DNA from: Bradyrhizobium manausense
Lineage (GTDB): Bacteria; Pseudomonadota; Alphaproteobacteria; Rhizobiales; Xanthobacteraceae
NCBI RefSeq assembly: GCF_001440035.1
Contig: NZ_LJYG01000108.1
Location: 427,505-478,433 of the forward strand
Reading direction: 5' to 3'
Length of the DNA: 50,929 bases
Part shown: piece after piece, positions 7,867 to 20,169 of the stretch
Position numbering within the stretch: the first letter of the stretch is position 1
How the letters are laid out: every line of letters starts with the position of its first letter
Notes under the pieces: model-generated
Told to the model about the DNA's origin: nothing
The model's database searches: none
What the model saw: the letters and a program-made list of their open reading frames with translations, nothing else
Translations under genes and position numbers: made by a program

Positions 7867-8652
7867 TCAGTGCGGCAAAGGCCTCATTCCGGACTTGGTG
7901 ATCACCGTGGCGGCATCCGCCGAAGACAGGAAGCGCAGCAAGGCCATCGCGGCGTCGGACTGTTGTGAATTCCTGGGCAAGGCACCGACATACAGCGTCG
8001 GTGGCTGAACCTCGGACGGCACGGTGCCCACGAAATCGATTCCTGGCACGTGGATCAGCTCCGGGACTTGCTGGAAGCCGATCTCCGCCTCACCGCGGGC
8101 GACCACGGCAGCGACCGGTTCACCTGATGGCGGCCCGCGCACCTTGCGGGTTTTGCCGGAGATCTCATCGGCGACGCCGAGCTTCTTGAATCCGATCGTC
8201 GACAGATAAGTGCCGCTGGAACTGTCCGAATAGGCGATGGACTTCGCCGCAAGCAGCGTCTTGCGAAGTGCATCCATCGTGCTGATGTCGGGCTTGGGTT
8301 GCCCGGCCCGGACCACCATGCCGATGAACGATTCCGCCAGGGGCACCCGGCTGCCCGCGCGCGTCAGTCCCTTCTGGTCCAGCAGATCGACGCCAATGCC
8401 GTCCATGATCACGACGTCGGCCTCCTCGCCGCGCGACAGGCGCGTCGGAATGGCTTCCGGTGAATCGCCAACTGAAGGGCCGCGTGTCGTGATGAGCTTG
8501 TGCCCCGTCGACTTCTCGAAGGCTGGACCGAGCTCTTCATACACGGCGAAGAACCCGGCTGAGATCATCACCCTGACCTCAGCGGCAGACGCGCTGGTCG
8601 CAAAAGTAACGGCCAGAAGGACGGCAAACAGGTAACCAATGGCGCGCTGCAT
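7867..8652 (-). CDS. ModA-like periplasmic substrate-binding protein
   Basis: A 261-residue exported protein: signal peptide MQRAIGYLFAVLLAVTFATS ending at ASA, then a type II periplasmic binding fold of the molybdate-binding (ModA/extracellular solute-binding) class. Visible features are VRVMISAGFFAVYEELGPAF at the start of the mature chain, the anion-binding-like DVVIMDG, and the cross-domain segment IAYSDSSSGTYLSTIGFKKLG. No permease or ATPase gene is adjacent, so it is an orphan and its ligand is unknown; ModA relatives bind molybdate but also other anions. It begins 3 bases after the gyrA stop, so it may be read from the gyrA transcript. Confidence 0.8.
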   Translation of the reverse strand: MQRAIGYLFAVLLAVTFATSASAAEVRVMISAGFFAVYEELGPAFEKSTGHKLITTRGPSVGDSPEAIPTRLSRGEEADVVIMDGIGVDLLDQKGLTRAGSRVPLAESFIGMVVRAGQPKPDISTMDALRKTLLAAKSIAYSDSSSGTYLSTIGFKKLGVADEISGKTRKVRGPPSGEPVAAVVARGEAEIGFQQVPELIHVPGIDFVGTVPSEVQPPTLYVGALPRNSQQSDAAMALLRFLSSADAATVITKSGMRPLPH

Positions 8653-8655
8653 ACG

Positions 8656-11394
<2,739 letters not shown>

Positions 11395-11522
11395 GGGGGA
11401 ATCCGGTGAGGTTTATCTGGGAATCATATAGCGCATCGAGGCCCCGATAACCACCCTTGCAGGAGGCCGGACAGCGCTTTTTCCGACTGTTTTTCCAGAG
11501 GCTTACGCCCAGCTCGGCACCA

Positions 11523-11816
11523 TCAGGGCGTGGTCTCGGCGAGCCGCCGGGAACCAGCGCTCAAGTCCCCGAAAATCACATGGTGCATGATGGGCCCGGG
11601 CAGCAGCGTGAACAGTCCCGCCTCCACCAGCGCGCCTGCAAACATCAGGATCATGATCCGCCGGTGATCGGTCACGCGGTGGGTACGCGCCCGCCAGACC
11701 GCCAGCGGCAGAGCGGGCACGATGTGAATTTGAGGCAACACGTCAGGCCGGCCCGGAAAGCCGAGCTTGGCCCGCCAATTGGTAAGAAAATCCGCCTCTT
11801 CAGGCGAGGGAGGCAA
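11523..11816 (-). pseudogene. C-terminal remnant of a DUF2306-like membrane protein
   Basis: About 97 codons with one clear membrane segment. The stretch HRRIMILMFAGALVEAGLFT plus LLPGPIMHHVIFG resembles the C-terminal end of DUF2306 membrane proteins, which normally have three or four membrane segments and 130-200 residues. The N-terminal part is missing: the frame runs open back into ssb with only a TTG for a start and no ribosome binding site. This fits a remnant left downstream of ssb. The family link is from memory of the motif and needs a profile search; a short intact gene is the alternative. Confidence 0.45.
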
Positions 11817-11842
11817 AGGCGGCGCAAAAACCCCGCTTGGCC

Positions 11843-12340
11843 CTAGAACGGGATATCGTCGTCCATGTCGTTGTTGCGGCCACCGCCGCCGGCGGCCACG
11901 GGGCGACGCGGTGCGCTGCTGACCGGGCCGGACGAGCCGAAATCGCCGCCGCCCTCATCGCCGAAGCTGCCGCCTCCTCCGCCACCGCCGCGGCCGTCGA
12001 GCATCGTCAGGGTCGAGTTGAAGCCCTGAAGCACGACCTCGGTCGAATACTTCTCGACGCCGCTCTGGTCGGTGTACTTGCGGGTCTGTAGCGCGCCCTC
12101 GATGTAAACCTTGGCGCCCTTCTTCAGATACTGTTCGACGATCTTGCAAAGCGGCTCGGAGAAAATCACGACGCGATGCCACTCGGTCTTTTCCTTGCGC
12201 TCGCCGGTGTTCTTGTCGCGCCAGGTCTCGGAGGTCGCGATGCTCAGATTTGCGATCGGCCGCCCGTCCTGGGTGCGGCGGATTTCCGGATCCTTGCCGA
12301 GATTTCCGACCAGAATGACCTTGTTGACGCTTCCCGCCAT
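11843..12340 (-). CDS. ssb: Single-stranded DNA-binding protein
   Basis: SSB coats single-stranded DNA during replication, recombination and repair and recruits partners through its C-terminal tip. The 165-residue product has the OB-fold (SVNKVILVGNLGKDPEIRRT, TEWHRVVIFSEPLCKIVEQY, KVYIEGALQTRKY), a Gly-rich flexible linker and the acidic tip DDDIPF that binds partner proteins. The start is set at the ATG at 12340 (MAGSVNK) because GGAGAG lies just before it; a longer frame from 12358 adds six unlikely residues. Upstream is a perfect alphaproteobacterial SOS box overlapping the predicted -35 region, so DNA damage probably induces it. Confidence 0.95.
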   Translation of the reverse strand: MAGSVNKVILVGNLGKDPEIRRTQDGRPIANLSIATSETWRDKNTGERKEKTEWHRVVIFSEPLCKIVEQYLKKGAKVYIEGALQTRKYTDQSGVEKYSTEVVLQGFNSTLTMLDGRGGGGGGGSFGDEGGGDFGSSGPVSSAPRRPVAAGGGGRNNDMDDDIPF

Positions 12341-12483
12341 CGCCGCTCTCCACTCCAAATGCCACTGAATTTCGAAGGCGCGCCCGCGCCGCCGCCTGTT
12401 AAGCCGACCCTATACGCTTACAGGGGCCGATCGGCCCGGCACACCCTTGGTTATCCCCACATATAGCATCGATCGAACATTCG

Positions 12484-12498
12484 TTCCAGATTTGTTCC
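12484..12498 (-). promoter_or_regulatory. LexA (SOS) box of ssb
   Basis: GTTC-N7-GTTC reads GAAC-N7-GAAC on the ssb strand, an exact match to the alphaproteobacterial LexA consensus. A TATATG -10 candidate lies at 12460-12465, so the box covers the expected -35 position about 144 bases before the ssb start. The rest of the 423-base gap between ssb and the next gene shows no coding sequence. Confidence 0.8.
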
Positions 12499-12763
12499 TC
12501 TCGAAATAGCGCGACCCAAGCGTGCAAACAGCGACTCATGCCGCTATGCACGCCGCCATGAATTGGAACCGGTGCAGGCAGAAAAATGATTAACATTCAT
12601 TAGGTTACGCCCGGATCAATTGCCTGGCGACTGTTGCATTCCAGAGACGGACTCGGCCGCCCGGTTGGACTACGGTTGAGTCGCAATTGGTTCAATGATG
12701 GGCGTCGCGCCTGATTGACCGCTTCAGGGGACTATCGGAGCGGACGACACTGGGGAGACTGCA

Positions 12764-13528
12764 ATGAAGAAAATTCTGTTTGGTGCAATTGGTATTGTTG
12801 CCTTGGGCTTGTCAGCACCGGCGAGTGCTGCCGACCTTGCGGCACGTCCCTACACCAAGGCGCCGGCGCCGATGGTCGCCACCATCTACGACTGGAGCGG
12901 CTTCTACATCGGCATCAACGGCGGCGGCGGATCGAGCCACAAATGCTGGGACTTCGTCGCGCCGACCACCGGCACGCTGTTCGGCGAGGGTTGCCACAAT
13001 GCCACCGGCGGCACGGTTGGCGGCCAGATCGGTTACCGCTGGCAATCGGCCAACTGGGTGTTCGGCCTCGAAGGCCAGGGCAACTGGGCCGACTTCTCCG
13101 GCGACAATGTCAGCACCCTCATCCCGACCCAGCGCAACCGCTCGAAGATCGACGCCTTCGGCCTGATCACGGGCCAGGTTGGCTACGCCTGGAACAACGT
13201 GCTGTTCTACGTGAAGGGCGGCGGTGCCGTGGTCGCCGACAAGTTCAATATCTACACCGCGCCCGGATTCGCCGGAGCCGGCACCCTGCTCGCCTCGGCC
13301 AGCGACAACCGCTGGGGCGGCACGGTTGGCGCCGGCCTCGAGTTCGGCTTCGCGCCGAACTGGTCGGTGGGCGTTGAGTACGACCACATCTTCCTGGGCA
13401 GCAGGACTCTGACGCTCAACGCGCCCGGTGGCACCGCATTCCAGACCGATCGCATCAGCCAGAATGTCGACATGGGTCTTGTCCGCGTCAATTATCGCTG
13501 GGGCGGCCCGGTCATCGCGAAATACTGA
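12764..13528 (+). CDS. Outer-membrane beta-barrel protein (Omp31/RopB-like), copy 1
   Basis: A 254-residue exported protein with a signal peptide (MKKILFGAIGIVALGLSAPA) cleaved at ASA, giving a mature N-terminus ADLAARPYTKAP that is typical of this porin-like family in Bradyrhizobium. The mature chain alternates aromatic and glycine residues (DWSGFYIGINGGG, VGGQIGYRWQ, GGTVGAGLEFGF, GVEYDHIFLG) as in small eight-stranded barrels and ends VNYRWGGPVIAKY with a C-terminal aromatic expected for Bam recognition. It is paralogous to the gene 234 bases downstream, with the same N-terminal segment and the same terminator. The exact role, structural or pore, cannot be read from sequence. Confidence 0.88.
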   Translation: MKKILFGAIGIVALGLSAPASAADLAARPYTKAPAPMVATIYDWSGFYIGINGGGGSSHKCWDFVAPTTGTLFGEGCHNATGGTVGGQIGYRWQSANWVFGLEGQGNWADFSGDNVSTLIPTQRNRSKIDAFGLITGQVGYAWNNVLFYVKGGGAVVADKFNIYTAPGFAGAGTLLASASDNRWGGTVGAGLEFGFAPNWSVGVEYDHIFLGSRTLTLNAPGGTAFQTDRISQNVDMGLVRVNYRWGGPVIAKY

Positions 13529-13551
13529 TCCACCTGAAATCGTTTGAGAAC

Positions 13552-13583
13552 AAAGGCCGGCCTCGCGCCGGCCTTTCGCTTTT
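13552..13583 (+). terminator. Terminator of outer-membrane protein copy 1
   Basis: A 10-base-pair stem, AAAGGCCGGC (13552-13561) with GCCGGCCTTT (13567-13576), around loop CTCGC, followed shortly by a T run. The same hairpin follows the second copy. Confidence 0.85.
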
Positions 13584-13762
13584 TCCGTCCCGACGGGAAC
13601 CATGGGTCAGCCAGTCTTACATTTTGTATTTGTTGTGGCTTTTGAGAGACGCAACTTGCAGCTTTGGTGGTGTAAGCACGGCACCAGTTGGACCACAGCG
13701 TCCGATGCCCTTCCGATCTTGCGGAAGGCAACAACAGAAACTGGGACTGGGATAAGTTGAAA

Positions 13763-14452
13763 ATGAAGAAGGTTTTGTTGGCTTCGGCCGCTCTGATCGC
13801 CCTCACCGGCGCCGCTTCGGCTGCCGATCTGGCGGCGCGCCCCTACACCAAGGCTCCTGTGGCCGTGGCCTCGGTCTACGACTGGACCGGCTTCTATCTC
13901 GGTATCGTCGGTGGCGGCGCCTGGGAAGCTGCTTCTGGCGACCCGAAGATGAAGGGTGGCTTCGTCGGCGGCACCGCCGGCTACAATTGGCAGACCGGCA
14001 ACGTCGTGTTCGGTGTCGAGGCCGATGGCGCCTGGGCTGACGTCAGCGCTACGGCCACGGGTACGGTTTTCGTTCCCGGCGTCGGTGGCGTTCCGGCCTC
14101 GCTGACCTCGAAGACTGACGCGCTGGGCACCGTTCGCGGCCGCATCGGCTATGCCGTCAACAACGTTCTGTTCTACGGCACCGGCGGTTACGCTTGGATC
14201 GACAACAAGCTCACCGCCACCTTGGGTGCTGCGTCGGTCTCCGACAGCAAGTTCCACTCGGGCTGGACCGTCGGCGCAGGCGTCGAAGCGTTCTTCGCGC
14301 CGCAGTGGTCGGTCAAGGGCGAGTACCTCTATCGCAGCCTCGGCGGCGAGACCTACTTCTCGGGCGCCCTGCCGACCGGTACGCTCAACCTGCACACCGT
14401 GCAGGTCGGCGTGAACTATCACTTCGGCGGCCCGGTGGTCGCGAAGTACTGA
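13763..14452 (+). CDS. Outer-membrane beta-barrel protein (Omp31/RopB-like), copy 2
   Basis: A 229-residue barrel protein, about 25 residues shorter than copy 1. The start is placed at ATG 13763, where a signal peptide begins (MKKVLLASAALIALTGAAS, cleavage at ASA); the longer frame from 13688 puts 25 polar residues before it and is rejected. The mature start ADLAARPYTKAP and the blocks VYDWTGFYLGIVGGG, GRIGYAVNNVLFYGTGGYAW and VNYHFGGPVVAKY are shared with copy 1, while the surface-loop regions differ. This suggests an old tandem duplication. It has its own upstream region, so the two copies may be controlled separately. Confidence 0.88.
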   Translation: MKKVLLASAALIALTGAASAADLAARPYTKAPVAVASVYDWTGFYLGIVGGGAWEAASGDPKMKGGFVGGTAGYNWQTGNVVFGVEADGAWADVSATATGTVFVPGVGGVPASLTSKTDALGTVRGRIGYAVNNVLFYGTGGYAWIDNKLTATLGAASVSDSKFHSGWTVGAGVEAFFAPQWSVKGEYLYRSLGGETYFSGALPTGTLNLHTVQVGVNYHFGGPVVAKY

Positions 14453-14480
14453 TCTTCGCAACCGACGTCACATCGTCACG

Positions 14481-14509
14481 AAAGGCCGGCCTCGCGCCGG
14501 CCTTTTTGT
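14481..14509 (+). terminator. Terminator of outer-membrane protein copy 2
   Basis: AAAGGCCGGC (14481-14490), loop CTCGC, GCCGGCCTTT (14496-14505), then TTGTT. The 25-base hairpin is identical to the one after copy 1. Confidence 0.88.
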
Positions 14510-14616
14510 TGTTCCAGGCCATTGCCATCAGCTGCTGCCAAGTAGCTGCTGCCAAGTCCCGCCAGTGCGCCAACAATCCGTTGACGATTCGCAAGTCCCA
14601 CTGGAAATCCGTCTTC

Positions 14617-14631
14617 GTTCTTCCTACGTTC
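14617..14631 (+). promoter_or_regulatory. LexA (SOS) box of uvrA
   Basis: GTTC-TTCCTAC-GTTC, a perfect GTTC-N7-GTTC box 98 bases before the uvrA start. It is separate from the ssb box 2.1 kb upstream. Confidence 0.8.
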
Positions 14632-14729
14632 GCTCAGAACCCCATTGGCGCCGATCCCGGTTCCGGGCGAAGCGCGCCTTAAACGTTGGCGCGATCGCGT
14701 AGCTTTGGGATTCCTCGAGGGCAAACCGG

Positions 14730-17705
<2,976 letters not shown>

Positions 17706-17716
17706 ATGTTGGAGCT

Positions 17717-17750
17717 GTAGGGCGGATCAGCGAAGCGTAATCCGCCGCTG
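17717..17750. repeat. Single-arm palindromic repeat after uvrA
   Basis: GTAGGGCGGAT, core CAGCGAAGCGTA, ATCCGCC: a hairpin with GGCGGAT (17721-17727) against ATCCGCC (17740-17746). It matches one arm of the larger repeat at 19702. Confidence 0.8.
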
Positions 17751-17784
17751 CTCTTCTTCTGAGAAGCGAGATCCGGGAAGCCGC

Positions 17785-18348
17785 ATGTCCGCTGGCCTCG
17801 TTCAAACCTATCGCGCCTTCGCCCACAACAATGCCTGGGCGAACCATCGCCTGCTCACCGCCTGCGCCGGTCTCAGCCAGGCCGAGTTCGAAGCCCCGCG
17901 AACCGGTTTCTTCCCGAGCATTCAACGCACGCTGAACCACATCTACGTCATCGATCTCTTCTACATCGATGCGCTGGAGGGCGGCTGGCTCGGACCACGC
18001 GCCTGGACAAACGAGGTGCCGTACCCCTCGCTTGCCGAACTGAAGCCTGCCCAGGCCGCCATGGACCAGCGCTTGATCGCCATCTGCGATGCGCTGACTC
18101 CAGAGCTTCTCGACGGCATTGTCCGGATCAACCGCGACACGCGCGTCCAGACCGAACGCCGTGACCGGCTGCTGATGCATCTGTTCCAGCATCAGATCCA
18201 CCATCGCGGGCAGGCGCACGCCATGCTGTCGGCAACGTCAGTCGCGCCGCCACAGCTCGATGAATTCTTCGCAGAAGGGGAGGCCCCGCTGCGGGCAGCC
18301 GAGTTCGCCGAACTCGGCTGGAGCGAGCAGACGGTTTGGAAATCCTAG
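17785..18348 (+). CDS. DinB-family (four-helix, metal-binding) protein
   Basis: A 187-residue protein of the DinB/YfiT superfamily, four-helix bundles that usually bind a divalent metal through three histidines and often act as thiol-dependent transferases. Likely ligands are His52 (TLNHIYVIDLFY), His136 and His140 (LFQHQIHHRGQAHAML). The N-terminal helix AHNNAWANHRLL is the usual opening. Despite the name, this family is unrelated to DNA polymerase IV. It follows uvrA by 79 bases with a repeat between, so it may be read separately. No SOS box was seen before it, and the substrate is unknown. Confidence 0.85.
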   Translation: MSAGLVQTYRAFAHNNAWANHRLLTACAGLSQAEFEAPRTGFFPSIQRTLNHIYVIDLFYIDALEGGWLGPRAWTNEVPYPSLAELKPAQAAMDQRLIAICDALTPELLDGIVRINRDTRVQTERRDRLLMHLFQHQIHHRGQAHAMLSATSVAPPQLDEFFAEGEAPLRAAEFAELGWSEQTVWKS

Positions 18349-18474
18349 GGCCCTAATCTCTCACCATGTTCTGAGCATCGTCCGTGCCACAATACTTAGT
18401 TCGTCCATCAGCAACCTCTGGTTAGTTGCTGATCCTTGCTGTACTGCTCTGATTTCGCCGTCGGGAGATCAGAT

Positions 18475-19062
18475 TTGAGCAACGCAACTGAAGCAAGCGG
18501 CTTTCATTTCGAATTTCAAGTCACCAGAGCCGAAGACCGCGCTTTTGCAAATCTTACTGGTAAACAGCTCGGGGCTCTCATTGACAAGCGCATCAGCGCT
18601 GGTGCGCCACTCGTCGCGATCTTCCTGATCATCGTTTGGGCCTGCACAGCCGTGGATCGAGGTCGGACGACGTCGGGCGCGGCATTCGGATCGTTACTAT
18701 GGTTCATGCTGGGGTATTTCTTCGCATTCTTCGTGATGGGCTGGTGCAATCGCCGAATGTTCGACAAATTGTTCGAGATGCGTGAAGCCGCGCAGAAGAC
18801 GTGGCAAGTTATTTTTGATGATGTCTCGATAATCGTTAGGACTCCGGTTATCGAAAGCCGGGTGCTCTGGAATGCGATTGCAGCGGTGAAGGATACTGAT
18901 ACGCTGGTCGCGCTCTGGTACGACGCACGGATTGGCTTTTTTATTCCAGCCAGGGTTTTCGCTGACTCGGCCTCGCGTATTGCATTTGCAGAGTGGGCCA
19001 ATGAGCACGTGGGAGGCGCCGCTTCCTCGGCCAAATCATCCGCAAGCCCGGCTAGCAGCTAG
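18475..19062 (+). CDS. YcxB-like two-helix membrane protein
   Basis: A 195-residue protein with two adjacent membrane segments (LVAIFLIIVWACTAV and LLWFMLGYFFAFFVMGWC) after a short polar N-terminus, then a soluble domain with the pattern FDDVSIIVRTPVIESRVLWNAI and ALWYDARIGFFIPARVF. That domain order resembles YcxB-like proteins of unknown function. TTG 18475 is preferred because GGGAGA lies just before it; an in-frame ATG at 18436 is the alternative. Codon use is visibly less GC-rich than its neighbours, which suggests transfer. It ends 12 bases before the HAD gene. Confidence 0.7.
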   Translation: MSNATEASGFHFEFQVTRAEDRAFANLTGKQLGALIDKRISAGAPLVAIFLIIVWACTAVDRGRTTSGAAFGSLLWFMLGYFFAFFVMGWCNRRMFDKLFEMREAAQKTWQVIFDDVSIIVRTPVIESRVLWNAIAAVKDTDTLVALWYDARIGFFIPARVFADSASRIAFAEWANEHVGGAASSAKSSASPASS

Positions 19063-19074
19063 TAGCCTCCCTTC

Positions 19075-19725
19075 ATGCCCTACGCCCTCGCCATCTTCGA
19101 CCTCGACGGCACGCTGGTCGACAGCTTCCCCTGGTTCCTGCGCACCATCAATGACGTCGCCGACCGCTTCGGCTTTCGCCGCGTGCGGGATGAGGATATC
19201 GAGGAGCTCAGGCATGCCTCGACGCGGGAGATCCTCTCCCGGCTCGAAGTGCCCGTGTGGAAGCTGCCCGCGATCGCGCGCTATGCCCGGCGGCTGAAGG
19301 GGGAAGCGGCCGCAGAGATTCCGCTGTTTGCAGGCACTGATGCGATGCTGCGGACGCTCGCGGAGAACGGCGTGCAACTTGCGCTGGTGACGTCGGACAG
19401 CGAGGTCAACGCGCGGCAAAAGCTCGGTGCGTCGGCCGCGCTCTTCCAGCATTTCGACTGCGCCGCGTCGTTGTTCGGCAAGGCCGCGAAATTCCGCCGT
19501 GTGATCCGGCGCGCGGGAGCCGTTCCGAAAAACGTCATTTCCATCGGCGACGAGGTCCGCGACATCGAGGCGGCGCGCGCGGTGGGCATTGCCTGCGGCG
19601 CGGTCAGCTGGGGCTATGCCGCGCCGGCCGCGTTGCAGGCGCTTGCGCCCGACTACATGTTCGCGCAGATGGATGAGGTTGCGGACGCCTTATGCGGGAA
19701 CGTAGGGTGGATTAGCGAAGCGTAA
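19075..19725 (+). CDS. HAD-family hydrolase (phosphoglycolate phosphatase-like)
   Basis: A 216-residue haloacid dehalogenase-type phosphatase. Motif I is FDLDGTLVDS, with nucleophile Asp9 and acid/base Asp11; motif II is VTSDSE; motif III Lys lies in FGKAAKFRRV; motif IV is GDEVRDIEAA. The helical cap between motifs I and II marks subfamily I, as in phosphoglycolate phosphatase (Gph) and pyrophosphatase PpaX. The substrate cannot be fixed from sequence. The last residues (VGWISEA and the stop) are encoded by the palindromic repeat that begins at 19702, so the repeat has landed in the gene end and supplies its stop codon. Confidence 0.85.
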   Translation: MPYALAIFDLDGTLVDSFPWFLRTINDVADRFGFRRVRDEDIEELRHASTREILSRLEVPVWKLPAIARYARRLKGEAAAEIPLFAGTDAMLRTLAENGVQLALVTSDSEVNARQKLGASAALFQHFDCAASLFGKAAKFRRVIRRAGAVPKNVISIGDEVRDIEAARAVGIACGAVSWGYAAPAALQALAPDYMFAQMDEVADALCGNVGWISEA

Positions 19726-19788
19726 TCCACCTCTGTTGGCATCCGCAGGGCCAAAGGCGGTGGATTGCGCTTCGCTAATCCGCCCTAC
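19702..19788. repeat. Composite palindromic repeat overlapping the HAD gene end
   Basis: GTAGGGTGGATTAGCGAAGC at 19702 is mirrored by GCTAATCCGCCCTAC ending at 19788, each arm also folding on itself (GGTGGATT/AATCCACC). The first 24 bases are the end of the HAD reading frame. Confidence 0.85.
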
Positions 19789-20169
19789 GCACTACGCTCT
19801 CCCACCATCCGTGGCGTTGCCCGACGGGCAAAACACGCCACCGCTCGGTCAATGCTTGCCGTGCAAATAATTCGCTTTACCACCGCAAAGCTCGGCACGA
19901 CGTGCCGCGAGACGGCGAAGACATGCGCGATTGCAATACCAAGGGATGAGCTTACGCGCGCTTGCTTGCGGGAGGCTTGCGGAAGCGCTCTGACGATGCG
20001 GCCCTTCGACGCAAGAAATACCTAAGGTTGTCGTCCAGAATCGCAGTAATGAACCGAAACAATGTTTCTGCGTGCTGGCATGAGGCCAGTCCCTGCCTCG
20101 CGACCCGGCAATGACTGACGGACGTCCAGGCCTCCTCGACAAGACTCGCCGAGCCGTCAGGAATTGCCC
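19789..20169. other. Gene-free region with remnant of a dispersed element
   Basis: No gene is seen in these 381 bases. A perfect palindrome TTGCCCGACGGGCAA (19818-19832) followed by AACACGCCACC and a nearby ATAATTCGCTTT resembles a longer dispersed element that I recall directly following such palindromes in Bradyrhizobium genomes. It is degenerate here. The stretch just before 20170 must hold the promoter of the DUF1217 gene. Confidence 0.45.

Noticed and set aside
7741..8008. A short plus-strand frame (MAQIGKREALANL...)
   Set aside because: Most of it is antisense to the ModA-like gene; the upstream part may be a remnant but shows no recognisable family.
18756..18780. A GTTC...GTTC pair like an SOS box
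   Set aside because: The spacing is 8 rather than 7 and it lies inside the YcxB-like gene.
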